The notes under the pieces: model-generated | The model's database searches: none | What the model was told of the DNA's origin: nothing | The model's input: the letters and a program-made list of their open reading frames with translations, nothing else | In this document: piece after piece, positions 19,226 through 29,600 of the stretch | How the letters are laid out: each line of letters starts with the position of its first letter | How positions within the stretch are numbered: the stretch's first letter is position 1 | Assembly: GCA_024305745.1 (NCBI GenBank) | Contig: JAHRBS010000008.1 | Location: 1-64,000, forward strand | Length of the DNA: 64,000 bases | Direction of reading: 5' to 3' | Source: Polyporus tsugae | Taxonomy: Eukaryota > Basidiomycota > Agaricomycetes > Polyporales > Polyporaceae | Translations under genes and position numbers: made by a program

Positions 19226-19466
19226 GGTCACATGACTAAACCCATGTGACCGATCAGGTGCGTGTTCAGCGCTTGTGTTTGTCTTCGGGTCACATGATGT
19301 TAGCGCTCGGCTTACGCCGAGCGCGTGCCTGCTTATCAGGTGACTAGTCAGGTGATGAACGCGTACACGCGCAAGTCACATGAGTAATAACGTGATTAGG
19401 ACTAAGCAGTCAACAGTCAGAGTGCGACTTCGTCGCACTCTTACTAGGCCGTGCTGACGCACGGCC
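19226..19466 (+). repeat. Cluster of four strong hairpins
   Basis: Perfect stems are: 19226-19234 with 19243-19251 (9 bp, loop 8); 19303-19311 with 19316-19324 (9 bp, loop 4); 19419-19428 with 19432-19441 (10 bp, loop 3); and 19447-19454 with 19459-19466 (8 bp, loop 4). A fifth 7-bp stem pairs 19523-19529 with 19548-19554. No open frame covers them, which is consistent with a structured RNA or foldback DNA directly upstream of the hammerhead ribozyme. Confidence 0.75.
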
Positions 19467-19567
19467 CGTCATCGTCATCACACTTAAGTAATTAAGTCCG
19501 ATCGGAATTAGTCACCCATAACGTGCTATGGCGCAATCGGTCTTATTATAGCACTTGCGTATTACTA

Positions 19568-19641
19568 AGGCAGTCCTGATGAGCCACTTATAAGGCGAAA
19601 CAGGCTGCGGTAGGGATCTCCCCACCGCCTGTCGGCTGCTT
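19568..19641 (+). ncRNA. Type I hammerhead self-cleaving ribozyme
   Basis: All core positions are present in order: CTGATGA (19576-19582), stem II GCC/GGC (19583-19585 with 19594-19596, 8-nt loop), GAAA (19597-19600), stem III, then the GTC cleavage triplet (19631-19633). Stem III pairs 19600-19605 with 19627-19632 without a mismatch and continues as an inner GGT/ACC and GGG/CCC helix. Stem I pairs 19568-19575 with 19634-19641 (8 bp including two G-U). The predicted cut is between 19633 and 19634. Both RNA ends leave through stem I, hence type I, the class known from Penelope-like elements and retrozymes. The A15.1-U16.1 pair and C17 are canonical. This is a sequence-based prediction; activity is untested. 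Confidence 0.9.
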
Positions 19642-20631
19642 CGTCCTAGTCGCGTTCGCGCTCCTCCCTAACCCTTCTTTCCTCTACAAAACATAGAGCA
19701 TACTCCTCTATGTATTCACCATTCTTTCCGACTACCACATGCAGTTTTCACCAACTACATTGTTGTGGTACTTCAAGCGGTTTGCAATTAACTTCTGGTC
19801 ATATGTTCCCCTCCTGCTTATTGTATGTCGCAATCTGTCATACAGTTCTTTTTTATTCAGCGTTGTTATCCATTGGTAGAGCACTCAACCATCGTCTTTT
19901 ATTTGTGTCAACATGAGGATATCTGCTATCACATACATATCATCTGTGTCACATAGTTTATAATAACATTGTATGGATTGCATACATGTATAACATATGA
20001 CCTATGTTTAATTCACTATGCAGTATATGCATTCTTCAGGTGTTCATTCCACATGACAATACATCCTGTCCTTTCATATACAATATACATCTTTATCCTA
20101 TACAATACTTATACCATATTCTGGCGCAAAGGCACACCCCTGTGCATTCACGCCAATCTGTAGATGGATACACCCATCTCCTAGGTTCATACAAAGGCAT
20201 CCTCCAGTTTCAGCAGCAGCGCACACGCACGTCAAGTGCCTGTGCGCGTTTTGCCTCCCCACACCAGCCATACCACATCGAAATTAAACATCCTTTTGTG
20301 TTGTCCTCAACCTCGTTCAGTATGTCCGCAAACGCACAGACACTGCCTCTGCGCTGTCAGTGACGTGTTTTGCACACTGTATAATCCTGCGCAGACGCAG
20401 TGCCTGTGCGTGCGCGCGGAAATTAGCCCTCAACCTATGCCAAACCTAAGGATAACCCGAAGGGTCACTACTTTGTACCTCTGTAATATTTCTGTAGATG
20501 CTCCGTGATAGCAGGTGCCCTGCGTTCTCGCAGATTTTCGGGATTTGTGTGGCCATAACCTGGGTCTAACCATAATCCCCCCCAACTTTGCACCCTTTAA
20601 ATCTAATAGTCAGTTAAATAAGCGATAACAG
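19642..20631. other. AT-rich region without a supported gene
   Basis: Contains CCCTAACCC at 19666-19674, then AT-rich sequence with only short frames and no recognisable product. Around 20,120-20,500 there are repeated TGTGCGTT- and GCACAGACAC-like stretches, but no clear repeat unit. No reverse transcriptase motifs were found in any frame. Confidence 0.5.
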
Positions 20632-21105
20632 TTAAGGAGATAATAAAGAACGTACTGGCTGCCCAGAAGCACTGGTCAATGGCTCAGAATCCATAGCCAT
20701 TTGGTCGACCGGAAGAGGAGGAGGCACCTCTTGTTCAGCAGCAAGGGCTGCAGCAAGTGCATCTGGAGCCTATAGCCAGTGTCAGCAAGGAGATGCATAT
20801 GTTCTGCTAAGTGCACTTACGACCCAGTAGGCGGGCTTGACTTTGCCCAAGTGCTTGTCCAGGGCGGTGCGGCTAATGCAGGTCCTAGTACAGACCTTAC
20901 CATTACTGGACACACACTTGCAAATGATGTCACCTTCACTGTTGCGAGTGACAGTGATCATGGGACCCTTTTGCTCTGCAAAAAGGTGAGGGATCTTCCA
21001 GGTGAAGCGACGGCAGGTGCGATAATGATGGGAGGGATGGCCAGTGAAGAGGTTGTCACAGAAGGTGCACTTCTTGCTGCCAGTAGAGGTTGAAGTAGAA
21101 GCCAT
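20632..21105 (-). CDS. Small Cys/His zinc-finger-like protein, about 140 aa
   Basis: Exons 21105-20821 and 20769-20632 join in phase (donor GTAAGT, acceptor ATAG). The N-terminal half has CTFCDNLF, a downstream HHYRTC, then a CKC, CTRTC and H series, arranged like two zinc-binding modules of the kind found at the start of transposase or transposon-associated proteins. The C-terminal 45 residues are Ala/Pro-rich. No catalytic domain follows. It could be a free-standing DNA-binding protein, the N-terminal remnant of a transposase gene, or a gene with a further unrecognised exon. It lies in the unique segment between the two 2462-bp copies. Confidence 0.5.
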
Positions 21106-21286
21106 GGTGATGAACAGAGAATAGGCAGGTAGGGTGATAACAGATAGATGGTGGTGGTTCAGGTTCAAGAGAGGGTGGGAAAAAATAGACACTGCCAGGA
21201 TTCCATAATAGGAATGCTTGTCTTATCTTATCAGGCTGTCAGCCACCAGTGATTGTAATGACTATGACTGATGCTGCACAGCCACT

Positions 21287-21380
21287 CAAAAAGTCGAATC
21301 GACTTTTTGGGCGCTTTTTTGAACATTATGTAAGCTCCCAATAGCCCAAAAAAGCGCCCAAAAAGTCGAAATGACTTTTT
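21287..21380. repeat. Nested foldback with 21-bp perfect arms
   Basis: 21301-21321 and 21347-21367 are perfect reverse complements (21 bp, 25-nt loop), built around TTTTTGGGCGCTTTTTT. Each arm is extended by its own smaller hairpin: 21287-21297 with 21299-21309 on the left, and CAAAAAGTC with GACTTTTTG on the right. The structure looks like the remains of a small inverted-repeat element. Confidence 0.8.
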
Positions 21381-21489
21381 GAAGACTCTATAGGTGGATG
21401 GACAGAAGCACCACTGGAGGTGCACTAAACAAAGATGATGGTGAAGTTCTCAGAAGAGCTCTAGAAGCATCTGATGTGTGACCTTATTC

Positions 21490-22100
21490 TAGCTCAGCCA
21501 ACTATGAAGTGGCCCCACTATACTTGCAACGCCCTTCCCGAGCACAGATACAGGGTACTTTGTTGGCGCAAGGTCGATTGTGAGGGAACAACAATAGCTG
21601 GCACCTTGAAACCACCTGGAGCGAGGAGGTATGGTCTTGGGGCATCTAGAAACCCACCTCGCCCCACCTCGCCCCACCTCAATCTTGCACAACGGACCTT
21701 GCGCCAACGGATTTGAGGCATATTACGCGGTAGTTGAGATTTTGACATCCGGCATGCAACAACGAAGAAGGCGATGACCTTCAAACTACCTACAGTGCGT
21801 AGCCATAGTCCTTGGGCACCCTACATACCGCCTCGCCCCACCTCGCCCCACCTGGTTGTGGCACAACGGACCTTGCGCCAACGAAAACTCCGAAAAAGGG
21901 TGGAAAATATTGGCGCAAGGGCCGTTGCTCAGCGACGAGCACATGTATGGACATGGAACTTATTGGAGGACGTAGACATAGTCCAGGGCTATCTAGAAAG
22001 TGCCTTGCGCCAGGCAGTTGTTAAGTAGAACGAGGCGTGAAAGCCCTTGCGCCAATTGGCGCAAGGCCCTAAGGGGCTTAGGGCCGGGATTATAGAGATA
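21490..22100. repeat. Repeats containing TTGCGCCA/TGGCGCAA
   Basis: The octamer TTGCGCCA or its complement occurs at about 21563, 21701, 21872, 21911, 22008, 22047 and 22057. Two of these lie in related units with CGCCCCACCTCGCCCCACCT followed by CAACGGACCTTGCGCCAACG. Near 22046-22067 the motif forms a perfect 22-bp palindrome. No gene is supported. This family is unrelated in sequence to the 19-bp palindrome. Confidence 0.7.
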
Positions 22101-24562
22101 GGCTAAGACGGGTAGAACACAATAAATGTGCACCAGTTGCGAGTACAAACTTCACTGATGGTAGAACCGAGAATAGGTTTGGAGGACTGCTGCTAGAGAC
22201 ACTCACTCGGCTGGTGAGGACTTCGACAACCGTCTCGTCACACACTTCTCACAGGAGTTCAATCCCATTTACAATTGAGTGAGAACATATGTGTAGGTGA
22301 AACACAAAGAGTAGAAAACATATAGCACAGTGTGGGAGGACGTCATATTCTGTCAATTAACAATATAGTAGGTTCACGCCCACATTGGCTTCTGAAGCGG
22401 ACACAAAGTGGCCTGATATAGGAATTACGTGTTCTGTTGTAGAAGGAAGGAAGGGAAGGGATGTTCCGCAGTACCGAGGAACATGACTGTCTATGTATAG
22501 AATGAACCTGATGGACTTGAATGTACTAAGGAGTGTTGATGGAGACCCCGGCAAGAAGGGAGGACTTATGGGACGGATGGTGAAGTGAAAAGGAAGGCCG
22601 TGGAGGTGCTGGCCGCATGGATGAGCCCGCCTGGCGATGAATATAAAGGGACTGCAAGTTGGGAGAGCAGCCATCGCATCACTGTCATTCTCACCGCTAT
22701 GAGCTTCATCGACGACTTTGTGCACCAGGAGGTCATCAACTACGTCACCCGGACTGTCTCCCGCCACCCATCCACACTTACACAATCGACCCCCATCACA
22801 GGCGCGACGCTGCAGCCTGCTAGTTTGAACGCGTCGTACACGATGTCGGCGTTCCTAATGCTAGTGCGCGCGCTGCCTCCGTTGGTGAATGTGGATAGCG
22901 AGTTCAGCACGCTGTACAGCCACCTCGCCAGCCTGCCGTATCACGAGCAGCCTGGCCTTCGGGATCTGCGGGAGTTTGGTGAGGAATACTCCATCATTAC
23001 GCGGGTCAGGCGGATGAAGGCGACGCAAGACAACTTCTGCGCAGCAATGCACGCGTACTTGCAAGCACGCGGAAAGGCCGAGGAAGCCGCCGCTGAGTAC
23101 GCCGAGGAGATGAACCAGAGGACGGAGGGCAAGCTGCACATGGCGGATGCGGAGGTCACGGAGGCGAAGGCGCGTCTTTTGGCGCACCTCAAAGAAGACA
23201 TCACGAGTCGCAACGAGTGTGAGTATCAACCCGATCTGTTCGCGGTATAGAGTTACTAACTGTTTTCTCTGCAGTGACCACTGTTGTCAGGCACGGTGTC
23301 TACTGGGACACAGCAGCGGCACCGTGAGCGCCGATGTCTTGGGTGAGAAAGTAGGACGGTGTCTGTACTGCGTGTATTGCTTAATATGTTGTCGCATTGC
23401 ATATTGTAACTCAATGTCATGGCCTGTCTTGGTCTAGGAGATGGACTTAGTCAATGAAGTGGACGGACAGCTCAGATGCTTGTCCTGCCTCCCGCTGCAA
23501 ACTGGCTTGCAAGGTTATTATATCAGTATTGCTTCGTTCAATGCCACTATTAAGTGGTCAATTGATCAATGCATCAATGTCTTTACCCCGCCGTGTTATT
23601 AGCATACGGGACAGTATTCATTAGTAGCAGTATATCAGCTAAGTACTGCACTTGGTCGCACCCCATGCACAGTGTGTCCGTGCAGGATGGAGACCTATGG
23701 CCCGACGCCTGACCGCACACGCACTACCGATGGGCAGAACAACAAGATATGGGCACTAGTCTACCAATAATTCAGCCGAATAAAGACTTAAAGATCAGTT
23801 AATGTTAATGCATCAATGCACCGCATAATAGGGGCATTGAACGAAACAAAAGAGATAGGTGCTTTGTAATGACCATGCAGGCCAGTTGGCACATCATTGC
23901 AATATGAGCCAGGTCTAACACCGGACCTGTCCGTCCTGGACGGACACCTGCGGGACTGCCCTTGCCCCACCACATGTGCGTGGTCCTATACTCGGCTGTC
24001 CGTCCAGGACGGATACCCCTGCTCTGCCCCCTGCTCTCCTTTATTCTCAATAGTGGCATTGAACGAAGCAAAAGGGATAAGTACTATGTAATGACCATGC
24101 AGGTTGGCACATCATTGCAATATGAGCCAGGTCTAACACCGGACCTGTCCGTCCTGGACGGACACCTGCGGGACTGCCCTTGCCCCACCACATGTGCGTG
24201 GTCCTATACTCGGCTGTCCGTCCAGGACGGATACCCCTGCTCTGCCCCCCGCTCTCCTCTATCTTCCCACCCTTATCCTCTTTATATCCTCCTTGCTCAC
24301 TCCATCAATGTGGATGTAAGTCCACTTACCACTCCGATTCTCAGTTGCTAATACCGGACTCCTTACTCCCTTATCACATCCGACTTACTGTTCTCTTTGT
24401 ACGGTGCTGGCGCTAATGGTCCCTCGCTTAGGAGCCAAGCGCTTAGCGCTGGCTAGGCAGGCGCTTAGTGCTGTTTAGCCGGTCGCTTAGGAGGGCTAAA
24501 CCCTACCCTAGGGGTTATTTCATCCCTAGGGATAGAGGGCTGAGATGTTCCCATAACCCTAA
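22101..24562. repeat. 2462-bp duplicated segment, copy 2
   Basis: Near-identical to 16746-19207. The left junction follows GATTATAGAGATA. The right junction is ACCCTAA followed by sequence resembling the end of a retroelement. It carries gene copy C and palindromes at 23928, 23997, 24146 and 24215. Confidence 0.95.
22621..23327 (+). CDS. Unknown subtelomeric protein, copy C, 216 aa, two exons
   Basis: Exons 22621-23218 and 23275-23327 correspond exactly to copy B plus 5355 bp. The two protein sequences differ at only a few residues (for example, R to Q in YHERPGL and M to T in RMKAMQD). Splice sites, branch sequence and stop are conserved. The upstream ATG available to copy B is absent because of two base changes, which supports starting at MSPPGDEYKG. 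Function unknown. Confidence 0.6.
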
Positions 24563-24771
24563 ATGAATTGACCGCGCACCTTGTGGCTCAACTCGCCGCG
24601 ATGTTCGGACGTGTAGCCGTCGACAATGACGATGCGGTGTCCTTGGGTTGGAGGTCTGAGAATGACGAAGAACACGACGTCGACTTGGAGAGGCCTGAAT
24701 ACCGCCCGGAGGACGAGGAGCCGCGCGCGCTCACACCAGATCCTGTGGACGAACCAATGGGATGTGCTTGA
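24563..24771 (+). pseudogene. Possible truncated 3' end of a retroelement polyprotein
   Basis: A frame open from the junction encodes about 67 residues rich in acidic and Pro residues (ending in DPVDEPMGCA), then stops just before an LTR-like sequence. The frame begins abruptly at the end of the duplicated segment, so any upstream coding part has been lost. There is no diagnostic domain in what remains. The assignment rests on position and composition and is tentative. Confidence 0.35.
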
Positions 24772-25365
24772 TTCGGACTTTTGTTTTCTTCGTTGGGTTG
24801 ATTCTGATTTTGTCTTGCCGTCTGCGTGGTTGGGTTAGCTGGGAGTAGGACTCCTTTACACGAGTCCTGGAGGGCGGGTATAAGGGACCAGCGCTTCTCC
24901 CTTCCGCATACGGCCTCATTTCCCTTTTCGGATACTCGTTATACGTATGCTCGCTTACTTACGATCGCACGTTCCTTTATCTCCTTATCTCTCATGTGTT
25001 TCTTTCGTTCACCCTCGTCTCTTGGTTACTGACACCCTCGGACTTCTCGGCAGTCCCTCGATACTCGTACCGCTATATACACTGGATGTATCCACCCTAG
25101 CAGGCTAGCTTTCGAGATACAACGACTCTTGCCTACTCACTTGTCTCGTCTCGATTCTCTCGTGTCATTCGACGACTTCGACTCAGCCTTCGCTTGCGCT
25201 CAAAGCCACCAGCTCGCCTATCGAAGACGCCGATAGCTCACAGTGCGCCAACCAACGTCTGTGTGATCGCAATCTTCTTGCTTCACGACGACAACCCTCG
25301 TTAACTCGAAAGCTATTCGCATTCTAGTTAATGACTGACTGAGACATTACCTGAGACTACAGGAG
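24765..25365 (+). mobile_element. Probable solo or 3' LTR of a retroelement
   Basis: About 600 bp starting near TGTGCTTGATTCGG and ending near GAGACTACA. It has a promoter-like GGGTATAAGGG at about 24876 followed by pyrimidine-rich CTCG-repeat sequence, the layout of many fungal Ty3-type LTRs. Only one copy is in the window, so the ends and any target-site duplication cannot be confirmed. Confidence 0.4.
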
Positions 25366-26695
25366 TAAGCTTCCCAGCTCGTGAGTCTTACACGTGAGAT
25401 CCTATCGCGCGTCTACAGCACAGCCCGTACCGCGCTTCTGCACGATACGGCCTTCACCCATACCACCGTGGTTCTACTGACTCACAACAGGTGTTGCGAG
25501 TTCCGTGAGGTAGAGCGAGTTCCGATGCAGACGCAGATGGTGAGGGGCGAGATGATGGCGAACGCGCGCGTGAAGTTCAGCGGGATGGAAACGAGGTTGT
25601 CCTTGCAGATCAGAGTGTTCTCGGCCACGCAAGTGCACTTGAAGATGGCAGTGTCGTAGCACATGTCTGGCAAGATGACCTACTCAGACGCTTTGATCAG
25701 TGCGTGGGCCGACGGATGCCTTATGCAGGTCAGGAAGGCAGAGACGTGATGCACTGCAAGAGGACGACCCCACTGTCCTATCTTCTGCCCATGGCTCCGC
25801 TCGGGATCGAAGAAGTCAGGTCCATCGCATAACATCTTGGCCGAGATCGTGTCTTCCCGTGCTGCATGCTTGATGATATGCTGTTTGAGGAAAAGGAATG
25901 TCTGCTCGGCGAGCACCCTCTGCTAGACCTGTACGAGAGCCGAAGTGTGACGATGTGAGGGACTTCGCGCTTCTCGAGGGAGATGACGAGGGGTTCGGTA
26001 GATTCAGGGAAACGCATCCACAACAGTACCTAGCAGGCAATGATACGAGGACGCACCTTCACTCGGGATATCCTCTGCAATATCTACCGTGTTCCTCAAG
26101 CATGGAACACGACACTTTGTGGTATTCGGAACCAGGCAGATCTGCAGTCGGCGCAGACTAGGTAACAACGCGGCGGGGACGAATTCGACCGCGGGCGTAA
26201 CCTTGAGCGGTTGGCTTTGAGGTGCGGCGGCGATCAACTGGCCGGGGTCTCCCCTTCCTTCTTCCCTTGGTGAGCGATAGCGAGAATAGAGGCAGTAGAT
26301 GTCCAAAGAGAGAGAAGCAGACGGGAGGGCCTGAGGATGGCAGGGAACGACTCATTCAGTCACGGTGGTAGAGTCGAAAGCGTTGACTCGGACTTGGATC
26401 CAGCCCAAAGTTATCTTATCTTATCTTTCGGACTTCAAGACTCACCTTCCGAGTCGCCTCGCACCCTTCTCTCAGCCATCTGCAGCTCACCCCACTGGCA
26501 TTAAATTACTTCTATCATGAAGACTAGGCAGAACTCAAACTCATCTTGCACAAACCCCCATCTGCAAAACTTAACATCCACACCGCCACACTGTCACCGC
26601 CCGTAGTGTCCGCGTCGCCGTCGGTCGTTCAACTTCAAGTACGACCGGTCTAGTGAATACGCTGATATACGTATGTACAGGGGCATACATACTCC
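25366..26695. other. No supported gene
   Basis: Short frames on both strands lack recognisable domains. A minus-strand frame at 25673-25482 is Cys-rich (CYDTAIFKCTCVAENTL) and could be the remnant of a small secreted protein, but no start, signal peptide or splicing model supports it. The last 200 bp probably include the 3' UTR of the helicase gene. Confidence 0.5.
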
Positions 26696-29600
26696 TCACG
26701 CTACAATGCATTTGTCTGTGAGTCCCGATGCTGCGTTGCTCAAGGGCTGACGCTTGACAGTGTCCTCCCGAGGCTTCGGAACCACAACTCGGTGCTCGAC
26801 GCCGGCCCTGTCCAAGAACAACGCCTCCAACTTGGTACACTCCCGCTCCAACGCATCTACCTTCGCGCGGCAGTTCTCGTCCAGCCAACGGCGCATCTCC
26901 GTCGAGCTCTCCGCGGTCTGCGATACCTGTGCGCGAATGTGCGACTGCTCAATGGACTTCAAGCTCTCGGCAAGGCCGCGCCTGTAGTCTGTCGCTCTGC
27001 GAAGGAGTCCCTCCCGCGCGACCTTGCCGAGGGCCCCGGTGCGTAAGAGCTCGGCACGTTCGCAAAGCAAACTCCACTTGAATCCTTCGAACCCGAACCA
27101 CAATTTGTGGACCTCCGCACGTGTAGCTTGTCGAGGCACGGAACAGTCTCTCGTCGCAAGGGTAATGGCCTTCACGGCATCGGACATGCAAGAGTCGTAG
27201 AGGAAGCTGACGAATTTCATCCACAGCCCGCGGTGGCGTGCAACATTTGGGTCGTTGGAGGTCTTGGATAAACCCTCGACGCGAGACTGCGCGATCTGCG
27301 CAAGGAGAGAGCGGAGCTCCAAGGAGAGGAAGTACGCTTCGATCCGGAACGGGACCTCCGCCTGAGGTCGCGTTTGTCCGATCTTGCGGTCGGCGATGGC
27401 CTGGGCTCCGGTGATCGGGTTAGAAGTATCGGTTGCGCCGATGTGATCTTTGTGTTGCATCTCGATGCGGAGGAGGATGGAGAGAGCGGCTTCGTACATC
27501 TTGATGTGCGGTCCGCGCGCGTTGGCCAACTTCAGGACGCGTCGATAAGTGTTCACGATGTCCTTGACGACTTGATACCAGGCACGAGCTTCCTCCGACG
27601 CAAGACCGTGTACCTTCTGCATGCCGTCTAGGTCGAACGCGGTCTCCGGGAGCGGCCCACTCTGCATGAACGAGACAGTCTGCTGGGCCGGGGTGTTCGC
27701 CTTGACAAAGCTCGTAGTATCAGCCGCGATCTTCCTTGCTTGTTCTCGATAGTCTGACAGCTTAGACATGTGGCTCGAGACCGAGGGGCTCAGTTCGTCA
27801 ATCGCGGCGGACCTCGTCCTCACAACGTTCTGCTCGAGAATGTCCAAGGCGGCGCGTTTCGTGATCCTGCCGTAACGGAGAGCATTGATAGGGCCATGAC
27901 ACGTAGGACAGGTCGGGGGTGCTCGGTAGCTGACGGGCGGCGACTTCGGAGCGAGGAAACGTCCCATCGGGTCAATGTCGTAGTATTCTTGCATACCGCA
28001 GTGTCGGTCGAGAGTTGGTATGGTGAATGTGTGTCTGCATGCCAGAGTAACAAGCCGGTCGCTGATGTCCGTCGATTCCAAGTCGATGTCCTTCAGGCGG
28101 CGCTGCTTGGTCAGATCCACGATATCTGTCTTGTTTACCGATGGCAAGCATACGGGACATTCCTGCTGGACACATGGTTCGCCGCAAACTATAGTCCGCA
28201 ACAGTCAGTTACTGTAATTCTAATCGAGCTATTTGCATCTCACCTGAAGGGCAAGGATGGCCGCATTCGAGCGACTTCGTACAGGGCTCGTCGCAAGGAA
28301 CCCGGGAGCAGATCTATTAGGTCGTTGATGAGTTTCAGCATAGCGGGCACAGAATAGCAAGCACGTACATAACCACAGGGGAGCGGACACGTGAAGTGCG
28401 CGCACGACCACTTGCATGGCTCCGTGCATGGAGCGCACGGTTCCGAGCAAGACTCGGGACACTCTTTGTGTGCGCAGCGCTGACGACACGGCTGACGGCA
28501 TACAGTGTTGCAAGCGTGACCTTTGACGCAATCGAGACCGCACACATGTTGACAGGGCAGCAATCGTTCGCATGGATGACCGACGTGGTGGGCACGAGAA
28601 ACTTTGCCGCCTAAACTCGAAGGCTGAGTGCGTTGGAGGGTGAGCGACCGGCAGCCGGAGCACGACGCTTTGCACATCGTCAAGCAGCACTGAAGTGTTC
28701 GTCCACACGGTTCCAAGCACGACACGAGGTTCGGATCTCTGAAGCAAGCTATGACGGCGGAATGCTCACAGCCAGGCAGCTCCTTTCGCACTTGTACGGA
28801 GCACTTGACCGAGGCGAGGTCTTCCAGCTGATAGCTACTCGACGTCAGCCAGGCATGGTGAACAGAAGGGCTACGACGTACCAGAATGCTTTGGAGGCCG
28901 TGTGGCCGCAAGGAAGCGCAACCGAATACACGGGGAACATGCATTTGCCGCAGTCGTCAGAGCATCGTTTTGAACAGGGGTGTTGACGTGGGCAAGGGGT
29001 ACGAGGGCATGGTTCCATGCACTTCATGCTGCGATGGTTGTCCAAGACTGCGTGACACTACCACAGGCTCCATCAGATACGCAACAATCACTAGTCAAAT
29101 TGGAGATACCAACCGCTGAAGGACAGATATGTCCACAAGCCAGCTGAGCGCCGCACGGCAACACGCATCCGCCAGCCGGAGCGTACAGTGGGAGCTCTCC
29201 TGGCTTAGACACCATGTGGGCTTCCTTCGGGTGGCGAGGGCAAATAATGGGAAGCGCTGAACCGATCTGTCCTCTGTTCTCCATGTCGTCCAAGATGGTC
29301 GACCACGTCGGGTTCTGACGGAGGTTAGCGACGTTGCCGAAGATGTAGAGCCCATGCTTGGCTCGTGAGAGAGCAACATTGATGCGGTTCGGGCTCTGAA
29401 TAGATATCCTATAAGCATCGTGTTCTTGTCCTCCGACGTCCTCATACAAACCTTTAGGAAGCCGATCGTACCCGCCTCAGGTTGGCCGGAGTTCCGTACC
29501 AAGGAAACGATGACGATCTTCGCTTCCTGCCCTTGAAAGATGTCGACGGTCCCAAGACGAACCTACGGCACCTATCAACGGATGAATCTGTCAAGTAATT

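Noticed and set aside
20782..21192. Complete transposase gene at the zinc-finger locus
   Set aside because: Only the Cys/His-rich N-terminal part is present; no catalytic domain can be found in any frame downstream.
16746..24562. Autonomous Penelope-like or LTR element with the 2462-bp copies as terminal repeats
   Set aside because: No reverse transcriptase, integrase, RNase H or endonuclease motif was found between or inside the copies; the ribozyme lies outside the repeats. A derelict or non-autonomous origin stays open.
25482..25673. Hydrophobin or small secreted Cys-rich protein
   Set aside because: Cysteine spacing does not fit the hydrophobin pattern, no signal peptide is present and no exon chain could be built.
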